A DNA stretch of 11,267 nucleotides, taken from Pseudolabrys sp. (GTDB lineage: Bacteria > Pseudomonadota > Alphaproteobacteria > Rhizobiales > Xanthobacteraceae). A model generated the notes under the pieces. That model was not told the DNA's origin, did no database searches, and saw only the letters and a program-made list of their open reading frames with translations. Shown here in pieces: positions 5,652 to 11,267 of the stretch. The DNA lies in the NCBI GenBank assembly GCA_029945495.1, contig JAQSCR010000485.1:1-11267 (forward strand). The letters are read 5' to 3'. Made by a program: the position numbers and the translations under genes. Every line of letters starts with the position of its first letter. Positions within the stretch are counted from its first letter, which is position 1.

Positions 5652-6584
5652 CTACGGCCTGGATACGCGCAGCACCAGCACGTTGCCGATGAGCACGGCG
5701 GCGAGGCCGAGCGCGGCGATAACGGTCCAGTGGTAGTTTTCGGCGAAGGTCGATACCAAAAGCGCCACCACCGGATACATGACGGTCGTATAGCCGGTCC
5801 GTGCCGCGCCGATACGGCCGAGCAAGGTGAAATAGACGCCAAAGGCGATAAACGAACCGGCAACGCCTAAATAAGCGAGCCCGCCGAGATAGGTGGCGCT
5901 CCATTCGATGGTGAAGGTTTCGCCGCGGAGAATCGCGAACACGGTCACGAAGCTGGCGCCATAGACCATGCTCCAAGCGGTCGAGGCGAAGATCGGCAGC
6001 TTGCGCCGCTGCGCCGCGACCGACAGCATATTGCCGGTGCAGAACGACAGCGTGCCGCCTACGGCCAGCGCCAGTCCGATGAGACCCGTACTGTCGAGAC
6101 GCAAGCCGCCCAGTTCCGGATAGAACATGGCGGCGATGCCGGCGACGCCGAGGGCGCCGCCAACAACAACACGCCGCTCGATCCTCGCCCCAAACACGAT
6201 CGCGCCGAGAACGATGTTGCCGACCGAGGCCAGCGAAAAGGCGATCGACAGAAGCCCCGATGCGACATACTGGGCGGCATAATAGAACAGCAGGAAATTG
6301 GTCGAGAAGATCGCCGCGCCGAGCCCCAGAAAGTAACGGTGGTCGGCGAGCGGAAACCGCAAGCGCTCGCCGCGCAGAAAAGCCAGCGCGAACATCAGCG
6401 GCGCGGCAATGGCGAAACGCCAGACGACCGACACAGCCGGCGCTACCTGCCCGACCTGATAATGCATGGCGATCCAGGACAGCCCCCAGACCAGCACGGA
6501 AGTCAGATAAAGGCCGTAGTCGAACGGCGTCAAAGCGCGCGCGTTTGGATCGCGATCGACCGTGCTTCGGGTGGTTGGCGGCAT
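5652..6584 (-). CDS. EamA/DMT-superfamily inner-membrane transporter
   Basis: The product has 310 residues with about ten hydrophobic helices arranged as two EamA repeats (about residues 24-155 and 165-305). The first repeat includes SVLVWGLSWIAMHYQVGQ and the second TAWSMVYGASFVTVFAIL. The N-terminal ~20 residues are polar and cytoplasmic. EamA proteins of the drug/metabolite transporter superfamily export amino acids or other small metabolites; the substrate cannot be read from sequence. The ATG at 6582-6584 has only a weak ribosome site. The gene lies 103 bp after ybaK on the same strand, with a palindromic repeat in between, so it may be the last gene of a gshA-ybaK-eamA transcript or have its own promoter. 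It converges on the LysR gene with a 9-bp gap. Confidence 0.88.
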   Translation of the reverse strand: MPPTTRSTVDRDPNARALTPFDYGLYLTSVLVWGLSWIAMHYQVGQVAPAVSVVWRFAIAAPLMFALAFLRGERLRFPLADHRYFLGLGAAIFSTNFLLFYYAAQYVASGLLSIAFSLASVGNIVLGAIVFGARIERRVVVGGALGVAGIAAMFYPELGGLRLDSTGLIGLALAVGGTLSFCTGNMLSVAAQRRKLPIFASTAWSMVYGASFVTVFAILRGETFTIEWSATYLGGLAYLGVAGSFIAFGVYFTLLGRIGAARTGYTTVMYPVVALLVSTFAENYHWTVIAALGLAAVLIGNVLVLRVSRP

Positions 6585-6654
6585 ACCGCGCTTGTGCCTG
6601 CAACCGCCCTGCCCCGCAACCCGTTTTCCGTGATGGAAGGCATGCGGGCGAGAA

Positions 6655-6684
6655 CTGTCGTCCCCGCGAAGGCGGGGACGACAG
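6655..6684. repeat. REP-like palindromic repeat
   Basis: A perfect 13-bp inverted repeat (CTGTCGTCCCCGC at 6655-6667 and GCGGGGACGACAG at 6672-6684) surrounds a GAAG loop. Sequences of the type CGTCCCCGCGAAGGCGGGGACG are scattered in many copies through Bradyrhizobium-like genomes (known from experience, not counted here). It begins 3 bp beyond the ybaK stop codon. There is no T-tract on either side, so it is not a standard terminator. In the minus-strand transcript it could still protect the gshA-ybaK message or dampen read-through into eamA. Confidence 0.75.
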
Positions 6685-6687
6685 AAA

Positions 6688-7158
6688 TCAACAGATCTCC
6701 GCGGCCGTCGCGTCCAGCACGCGGACCAGATCGGCCGGCGTCAGTTCGACCTGCAGGCCGCGCCGGCCGCCGTTGCAAAGCACCTGCGGAAACGTCAGCG
6801 CCGCCTGCTCGACGAACACACGCGCGCGTTTCTTCTGGCCGAAGGGCGAAATGCCGCCGACGTGATAGCCGGTGATGCGCTCGGCCTCGGCGGCCGGCAG
6901 CATGGCGCAGCTCTTGACGCCGGCGGCCGTCGCCAGCTTCTTCAGATTCACTTCGCGGTCGGATGGTGCCAGCACGCAAATCACAGTATCGCCGCCGCGC
7001 GCCATCAGCGTCTTCAGCAGCCGCGCCGGCTCTATCCCCAAGGCTTCCGCCGCCTGCATGCCGATACGCGCGGCGTTCGGATCGTAGTCGTATTCATGGA
7101 GCTTGAAGGCGACGCCGGCCTTCTCAAGCACGAGCGTGGCGGGCGTGGATTTGGCCAT
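6688..7158 (-). CDS. ybaK: Cys-tRNA(Pro)/Cys-tRNA(Cys) deacylase YbaK
   Basis: The product has 156 residues, the usual YbaK/EbsC length. This trans-editing enzyme hydrolyses Cys-tRNA(Pro) made in error by prolyl-tRNA synthetase, in the cytosol. The YbaK/aminoacyl-tRNA editing domain spans the whole protein. The expected catalytic-pocket Lys is K49 in RLLKTL (the equivalent of E. coli K46), and the loop GYHVGGISPFGQKKR at about 97-111 is the family signature. The ATG at 7156-7158 lies 12 bp after the gshA stop, so the two are very likely translated from one message. A cysteine-editing enzyme behind the cysteine-consuming glutathione gene makes biochemical sense, although that link is an inference. 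Confidence 0.93.
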   Translation of the reverse strand: MAKSTPATLVLEKAGVAFKLHEYDYDPNAARIGMQAAEALGIEPARLLKTLMARGGDTVICVLAPSDREVNLKKLATAAGVKSCAMLPAAEAERITGYHVGGISPFGQKKRARVFVEQAALTFPQVLCNGGRRGLQVELTPADLVRVLDATAAEIC

Positions 7159-7170
7159 TCCAAAATCCCA

Positions 7171-8541
7171 CTAATACGCATACTCGTCGTAAATCCGGTC
7201 GACCGAACCGCCCCACTCGCCGTGGAATTTTTCCAGGAGTTCCTCGGCCGGCGTAATGCCGCGCGCGATCGATTCCTCGAGCGGGCGCAGATAGCGCGTC
7301 TCATCGCGGCCGTTCTTGTCGAAGAACTTGCGGCGCGCCAGGCCGCGCGCGGCAAAGCGCAAAGTCTCCTGCGCCAGGGTCAGCATGTTGCGGCCGCGGA
7401 TCTCGGCCTGGAAGCCGAGCCGGGGCACGTCGTCACGCAGCTTCTGACGCTCCGCGGCGGTCCAGTCCTTGATCATGTCCCAGCAGGCGTCGAGCGAATC
7501 TTCGTCGTAGAACAGCCCGACCCAGAACGCGGTGAGCGACGGCAGCCGCCGCCACGGCCCGCCATCGGCGCCGCGCATTTCCAGATAACGCTTGAGGCGG
7601 ACCTCCGGAAAGATCGTCGACAGATGATTGGCCCAGTCCGAAATGGTCGGCCGCTCGCCCGGCAGATCGGACAATTTGCCGGCAAAAAAATCGCGGAACG
7701 ATTTGCCGGCGACATCGATGTAGGTGTCGCCGCGCTTGACGAAATACATCGGCACGTCGAGCGCGTAGTCGACATAGCGCTCGAAGCCCATGCCGTCCTC
7801 GAACGCAAACGGCATCATGCCGGCGCGGTTGTTGTCGGTGTCACGCCAGATTTCCGAGCGCGCCGACAGAAAACCGTTCGGCCGCCCTTCGGTGAACGGC
7901 GAGTTGGCAAACAACGCGGTGGCGACCGGCTGCAGCGCCAGCGAGACGCGCAGCTTCTTGACCATGTCGGCTTCGGATGAGAAGTCGAGGTTCGATTGCA
8001 CCGTGCAGGTGCGGTACATCATGTCGAGGCCGCGGGTGCCGACCTTCGGCATGTAGTTGGTCATGATCTTGTAGCGGCTCTTCGGCATCACCGGAATCTC
8101 AGCGCGGCTCCAGTTCGGCGTCATGCCGAGACCGAGGAAGCCGATACCCAGCGGTTTGGCCACTTCACGCACCTGCGCCAGATGCGCCATCAGTTCCGAA
8201 CAGGTCTGGTGCACGGTTTCGACCGGCGCGCCGGACAGTTCGAACTGGCCGCCGGGTTCCAGAGAAATCGCACCGCCGCCGGTGACGTCGAACAGGCCGA
8301 TGATGTTCTCGCCGTCCATGATCGGCTCCCAGCCGAGCAGGCCGTGCATGCCTTCGAGAATGGCGTGGATGCTTTTTGCGCCGGCATAGGGCACAGGCCT
8401 GTGCCCATCGATCGTGAACACGAATTTCTCATGCTCGGTGCCGACGCGAAACTGCGCCTTCGGCTTGTTGCCGGCCTCGAACCACGCGACGAGTTCGTCG
8501 CGGGTCTCAATCGGGGTCATATCGATCTGGTCACGCGCCAT
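7171..8541 (-). CDS. gshA: Glutamate-cysteine ligase (plant/alphaproteobacterial type, GCS2 family)
   Basis: The product has 456 residues from the ATG at 8539-8541 (MARDQIDMTPIETRDELVAW). The frame is open to 8571, but the extra ten residues are not typical of the family, and a GGA lies about 11 nt upstream of the chosen start. It catalyses the first and rate-limiting step of glutathione synthesis: ATP-dependent joining of L-glutamate to L-cysteine in the cytosol. Family landmarks seen are GTEHEKF (34-40), ISLEPGGQFELSGAP (92-106), and MTNYMPKVGTRGLDMMYRTC followed by TVQSNLDF. It heads a minus-strand group with ybaK and possibly eamA. In Sinorhizobium, gshA lies near lsrB, and the same association is seen here. 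No gshB is present in the window. Confidence 0.93.
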   Translation of the reverse strand: MARDQIDMTPIETRDELVAWFEAGNKPKAQFRVGTEHEKFVFTIDGHRPVPYAGAKSIHAILEGMHGLLGWEPIMDGENIIGLFDVTGGGAISLEPGGQFELSGAPVETVHQTCSELMAHLAQVREVAKPLGIGFLGLGMTPNWSRAEIPVMPKSRYKIMTNYMPKVGTRGLDMMYRTCTVQSNLDFSSEADMVKKLRVSLALQPVATALFANSPFTEGRPNGFLSARSEIWRDTDNNRAGMMPFAFEDGMGFERYVDYALDVPMYFVKRGDTYIDVAGKSFRDFFAGKLSDLPGERPTISDWANHLSTIFPEVRLKRYLEMRGADGGPWRRLPSLTAFWVGLFYDEDSLDACWDMIKDWTAAERQKLRDDVPRLGFQAEIRGRNMLTLAQETLRFAARGLARRKFFDKNGRDETRYLRPLEESIARGITPAEELLEKFHGEWGGSVDRIYDEYAY

Positions 8542-8650
8542 GCAAGCATCCGGCATTGAACGAAAGCGCACGACCCGGGGATCATGCGCCGAAGAGCCGC
8601 GACCTTAAACATGGGACGGGCGAAAGGGCAATGCGTGAAGCGTCCGCCCG

Positions 8651-8861
8651 TCATGCGCGCGGAGATGGGCCAATTTCGGTGATCGCCGACAGGCCGAACA
8701 GGCTGGCCGACAATCGGCGCGAAGGCGAACGCCATGATGGTGTCGTTGAGCGCCACTTGCGATAGCATTAAGTGCGGCTCGTCCTTGGTGAGGTTGCTCC
8801 ACACCATCGCGGTGCACGGCGCGGCCGCCAGCAGGATGCCCCCGGCAGCCGGACGCCTCAT
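8651..8861 (-). pseudogene. Remnant of an ACR3-type arsenite efflux permease gene (frameshifted fragment)
   Basis: On the minus strand, codons from about 8852 to 8706 encode GILLAAAPCTAMVWSNLTKD and then SQVALNDTIMAFAFAPIVG. This closely resembles the conserved central transmembrane region of ACR3-family arsenite exporters (intact versions typically read APCTAMVFVWS...ND-IM-FAFAPIV). The resemblance then continues in a different frame, as SLFGLSAIT at 8704-8678, before a stop at 8653-8651. So a frameshift lies near 8705, two residues (VF) appear missing after AMV, and both ends of a gene of about 350 codons are gone. Only about 60-70 codons survive. No arsR, arsC or arsH is in the window. The match is from memory of the family, not a search. 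Confidence 0.6.
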
Positions 8862-8866
8862 GCAGC

Positions 8867-8884
8867 ATCCATCGCCGGATGGAT
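8867..8884. repeat. Short inverted repeat
   Basis: ATCCATC (8867-8873) and GATGGAT (8878-8884) form a perfect 7-bp inverted repeat around GCCG, just outside the ACR3 remnant. It could be a regulator site for the helicase promoter or a scar of the event that destroyed the efflux gene; nothing in the sequence decides between these. Confidence 0.4.
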
Positions 8885-9000
8885 ACTAGGATTTTTATCT
8901 ATTGTGTGGATAGGAGCCAATACCCTTCGCGGTTCATATTTTGTTCTTTGGCAAGGCCGCTGGATGCTTTATTGGTTCGCGCCATGAATTGGTTTACCCG

Positions 9001-10110
9001 ATGACGCAGTTCACTCCCCATCAGGACGACGCCCTCAAGGCTGTAGCCGATTGGCTCAAGGCCAAGCCGGGCACCGGCAACACGCCGCAGGTGTTCCGGC
9101 TGTTCGGCTATGCCGGCACCGGCAAGACCACGCTCGCCACCCATATCGCCGACGCGGTCGATGGCGAGGTCAAGTTTGCCGCCTTCACCGGCAAGGCGGC
9201 CTCGGTGATGCGCGGCAAGGGCTGCCGCGGCGCCACTACCATCCACTCACTGATCTACCGCGCGCGCGAAAGCGGCGAGGAAGTGCCGAGCTTCGACCTG
9301 TGGGACGAAGCGCCGGCCTCCAAGGCCAAGCTGATTATCATCGACGAATGCTCGATGGTCGATGCCGAGCTGGGCCGTGATCTCTTGTCGTTCGGCGTGC
9401 CGCTGCTGGTGCTGGGCGATCCGGCGCAATTGCCGCCGATCTCGGGCGGCGGCTTCTTCACCGAGCAAGAGCCGGATTCGATGCTGACCGAGGTGCACCG
9501 CCAGGCGCGCGACAATCCAATCGTGCGGCTGTCGATGGACATCCGCGCCGGCGATTATCTCGAGCCCGGCCAATATGGCGAGAGCCAGGTGGTGCTGAAA
9601 GCCGACCTCGATCCGCAGCGCGTGCTCGACGCCGACCAGGTTCTGGTCGGCCGCAACAATACGCGCCGCGCCTATAACCAGCGTATGCGCCAGCGCCGCG
9701 GCTTCACCGACACGATGCCCGAGGCCGGCGACAAGCTCGTGTGCCTGCGCAACAACCGCAAGAAGGGCCTGTTCAACGGAGGCCTGTGGAGCGTGAAGGA
9801 ACGTGGCGGCCGCAAGACCGGCATCATGACGATGCGGCTTCTGCCCGACGACGAGACCGCGACGCGGGGCGTCAAGGTGTCGGTGCGGCCGGAATGCTTC
9901 ACCGGCGGCATCGAGCAGATCGACTGGCAGCGCCGCAAGCCTTACGACGAATTCGACTACGGCTACGTGCTGACCGTGCACAAGTCGCAAGGCTCGCAAT
10001 GGGACGACGTCGTTTTATTCGACGAATCTTTCGCGTTTTCCGAGAGCCGCGAACGCTGGCTCTATACCGGCGTCACGCGGGCGGCGAAGCGGCTGACGAT
10101 TGTGATGTAG
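9001..10110 (+). CDS. Stand-alone RecD-like SF1B DNA helicase
   Basis: The product has 369 residues from the ATG at 9001 (MTQFTPHQDDALKAVADWL). The frame is open to a TTG at 8941, but the additional residues are unlike the family. SF1 motifs appear in order: Walker A GYAGTGKTT (36-44), Walker B/DExx IIIDECSM (112-119), motif III GDPAQLPP (139-146), EVHRQARDNPI (164-174), motif V TVHKSQGSQWD (325-335) and motif VI WLYTGVTRAAKR (353-364). This is an ATP-driven, probably 5'-3' DNA helicase with the AAA_30 and UvrD_C_2 modules. It lacks the long N-terminal region of RecD2 and any RecB/RecC partner. It resembles phage Dda-like enzymes but is common as a chromosomal gene in Rhizobiales. No Shine-Dalgarno sequence is visible; a six-codon ORF overlaps its start. 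It converges on the MFS gene with a 2-bp gap. Confidence 0.88.
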   Translation: MTQFTPHQDDALKAVADWLKAKPGTGNTPQVFRLFGYAGTGKTTLATHIADAVDGEVKFAAFTGKAASVMRGKGCRGATTIHSLIYRARESGEEVPSFDLWDEAPASKAKLIIIDECSMVDAELGRDLLSFGVPLLVLGDPAQLPPISGGGFFTEQEPDSMLTEVHRQARDNPIVRLSMDIRAGDYLEPGQYGESQVVLKADLDPQRVLDADQVLVGRNNTRRAYNQRMRQRRGFTDTMPEAGDKLVCLRNNRKKGLFNGGLWSVKERGGRKTGIMTMRLLPDDETATRGVKVSVRPECFTGGIEQIDWQRRKPYDEFDYGYVLTVHKSQGSQWDDVVLFDESFAFSESRERWLYTGVTRAAKRLTIVM

Positions 10111-10112
10111 GT

Positions 10113-11267
10113 TTAGTCGGCTGGCCGCGTCGCCCGCCGATGCGCGAAGGGCAGCACGACCAGCGCGATCGCGGTGAATAATGCGCCGGCCAAAAATGTG
10201 CCGCCGGGGCCGACCCATTCCCACAGCCCGCCGGCGATCACGCTCGCCAGCAGCATCGCAATCCCACTCACCAGATTGAACACGCCGAAAGCCGTGCCGC
10301 GCAGATTATCGGGCGCGGTGTCGGCAACCAGCGCCGCGAGCAACCCCTGCGTCAGGCCCATATGCAGGCCCCATAGGGCGACGCCGATCATCACGCCGGC
10401 GATGCCGCCGCCATAGGCGAGCACCAGATCGGCGACGATCAGGAGCGCAAAGCCGGCAAACAGCAATCGGTAGCGGCCGATGCTGTCGGACAAGGCGCCG
10501 ACCGGCCATGCGGAAAATGCGTAGACAACGTTCATCACCACCATCACCGCCGGCACGAAAGTCAGATGCATGCCGACCGACTGGGCGCGCAGCAGCAGGA
10601 AGGCTTCGCTGAAGCGGGCGAGCGTGAAGATGGCGGCGACGCCGACCACCAGCCAATAGGCGGCGCTCAGGCGCTTGAGCTCGCGCCGCATCTTGCCGAG
10701 GCGTTCGCCATCCTGGCGCTTGCCGCGGCCCGGCTCGCGCACGAAGAAAATAATGAGCGCGGCGGAAACGAGAGCTGGCAGCACCGCGATCCAGAACACC
10801 GCGATATAGTTGTCGGCCAGTAGCGCCATGAAGACGATGGCGAGCAGCGGTCCCAGCACGGCGCCGACGGTGTCGAGCGACTGGCGCAGTCCGTAGGCGG
10901 TGCCGCGCAAGGCTGGCGGCGTCAGGTCGGCGACCAGCGCATCGCGCGGCGCGCCGCGAATGCCCTTGCCGACGCGATCGACGAAACGCGCGGCAACGAT
11001 CCAGCCGATGCCGGACGCGAGCGGAAATACCGGCTTGGTGATCGCCGCGAGCGAGTAGCCGAGGGCGGCCAGCCATTTGCGTTGGCCCAGATAATCGCTC
11101 AGTGCGCCGGAAAAGACTTTGGTGATCGATGCGGTGGCTTCGGCGAAGCCTTCGATCACGCCGACGGTGAGCGTGGACACGCCCAATACGCCGACAAGAT
11201 AGAGCGGCAGCAGCGCATGGATCATCTCCGAGGAGAGATCCATGAACAGCGACACCATCCCGAGCGC
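10113..11267 (-). CDS. MFS transporter, 5' end outside window
   Basis: The frame is open from the stop at 10113-10115 to the right edge, giving 384 visible residues. The ATG at 11256-11258 is probably internal, because the preceding codons (Ala-Leu-Gly) continue the first helix ALGMVSLFMDLSSEMIHALL. About 11-12 transmembrane helices can be traced. The MFS loop motif between helices 2 and 3 is visible as GALSDYLGQRKWL, and its echo in the second half as GALSDSIGRYRLL, so both six-helix halves are present. A charged central loop (REPGRGKRQDGERLGKMRRELKRL, read in two parts around residue 175-200) separates them. The family exports drugs or metabolites by proton exchange; the substrate is unknown. 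The 3' end abuts the helicase stop codon with a 2-bp gap and no terminator. Confidence 0.88.
   Translation of the reverse strand, partial: ALGMVSLFMDLSSEMIHALLPLYLVGVLGVSTLTVGVIEGFAEATASITKVFSGALSDYLGQRKWLAALGYSLAAITKPVFPLASGIGWIVAARFVDRVGKGIRGAPRDALVADLTPPALRGTAYGLRQSLDTVGAVLGPLLAIVFMALLADNYIAVFWIAVLPALVSAALIIFFVREPGRGKRQDGERLGKMRRELKRLSAAYWLVVGVAAIFTLARFSEAFLLLRAQSVGMHLTFVPAVMVVMNVVYAFSAWPVGALSDSIGRYRLLFAGFALLIVADLVLAYGGGIAGVMIGVALWGLHMGLTQGLLAALVADTAPDNLRGTAFGVFNLVSGIAMLLASVIAGGLWEWVGPGGTFLAGALFTAIALVVLPFAHRRATRPAD

Larger units (their letters stand above)
8542..9000. other. 459-bp intergenic region between gshA and the helicase
   Basis: This gap holds the ACR3 remnant (8651-8861), a 7-bp inverted repeat (8867-8884) and an AT-rich stretch (about 8885-8960) that probably contains the helicase promoter. 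The gshA promoter should lie in the first ~110 bp (8542-8650), but no convincing -35/-10 pair is visible there. No intact gene was found in it on either strand. Confidence 0.6.

Noticed and set aside
5593..6603. A 336-codon minus-strand frame overlapping the EamA gene in another phase
   Set aside because: It is Arg-rich and has no membrane helices or motifs, whereas the overlapping frame encodes a clear ten-helix EamA transporter.
6862..7980. A 372-codon plus-strand open frame over ybaK and gshA
   Set aside because: It is antisense to two well-supported enzymes and has the same His/Arg/Gln-rich composition as other shadow frames; no family resemblance was seen.

Overview
The window is about 11.3 kb of high-GC DNA (AT-rich only in a few intergenic patches) from an alphaproteobacterium. 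It is most likely a member of the Rhizobiales (Bradyrhizobium/Rhodopseudomonas/Pseudolabrys-like). The evidence is the protein content: plant-type glutamate-cysteine ligase, a small PilZ protein, a DUF1127 protein, an LsrB/VtlR-type LysR regulator, a stand-alone RecD-like helicase and a palindromic repeat of the kind common in these genomes. Most of it looks like ordinary chromosome. No prophage, CRISPR array, rRNA/tRNA gene or intact insertion sequence was seen.

Layout. (1) 1-1041: the 3' end of a spermidine-synthase-like methyltransferase (+), converging on a small PilZ protein (-), then a small single-pass membrane protein with an Asn-rich tetrapeptide repeat (-). (2) 1158-3355: a tldD-lepB pair (+), i.e. 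a TldD metalloprotease subunit and a type I signal peptidase. (3) 3379-4465: a secreted double-PAN-domain protein (-), and upstream of it a DUF1127 protein (-) with a long, highly structured 3' UTR ending in a strong intrinsic terminator. (4) 4466-4760: a 295-bp AT-rich divergent regulatory region with two related LysR-type half-palindromes. (5) 4761-5642: an LsrB/VtlR-like LysR regulator (+). (6) 5652-8541: gshA-ybaK-eamA, all on the minus strand, with a palindromic repeat between ybaK and eamA. (7) 8542-9000: a 459-bp gap holding a frameshifted remnant of an ACR3-type arsenite efflux gene. (8) 9001-10110: a RecD-like SF1B helicase (+), converging with only 2 bp of spacing on an MFS transporter (-) that runs off the right edge.

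How the genes may work together. The most coherent functional group is the redox/small-RNA neighbourhood: an LsrB/VtlR-like regulator, a divergent DUF1127 gene, and gshA-ybaK close by. In other Rhizobiales, LsrB/VtlR proteins are linked to glutathione/oxidative-stress genes and control DUF1127 genes and AbcR small RNAs. The transcript downstream of DUF1127 folds into three successive hairpins. Each has a C/U-rich, anti-Shine-Dalgarno-like loop, which resembles the DUF1127-linked CcsR/'cuckoo' RNAs. This is the best candidate in the window for something worth experimental follow-up. Everything else reads as standard housekeeping or accessory content. All family assignments come from reading the protein sequences; no database search was run.
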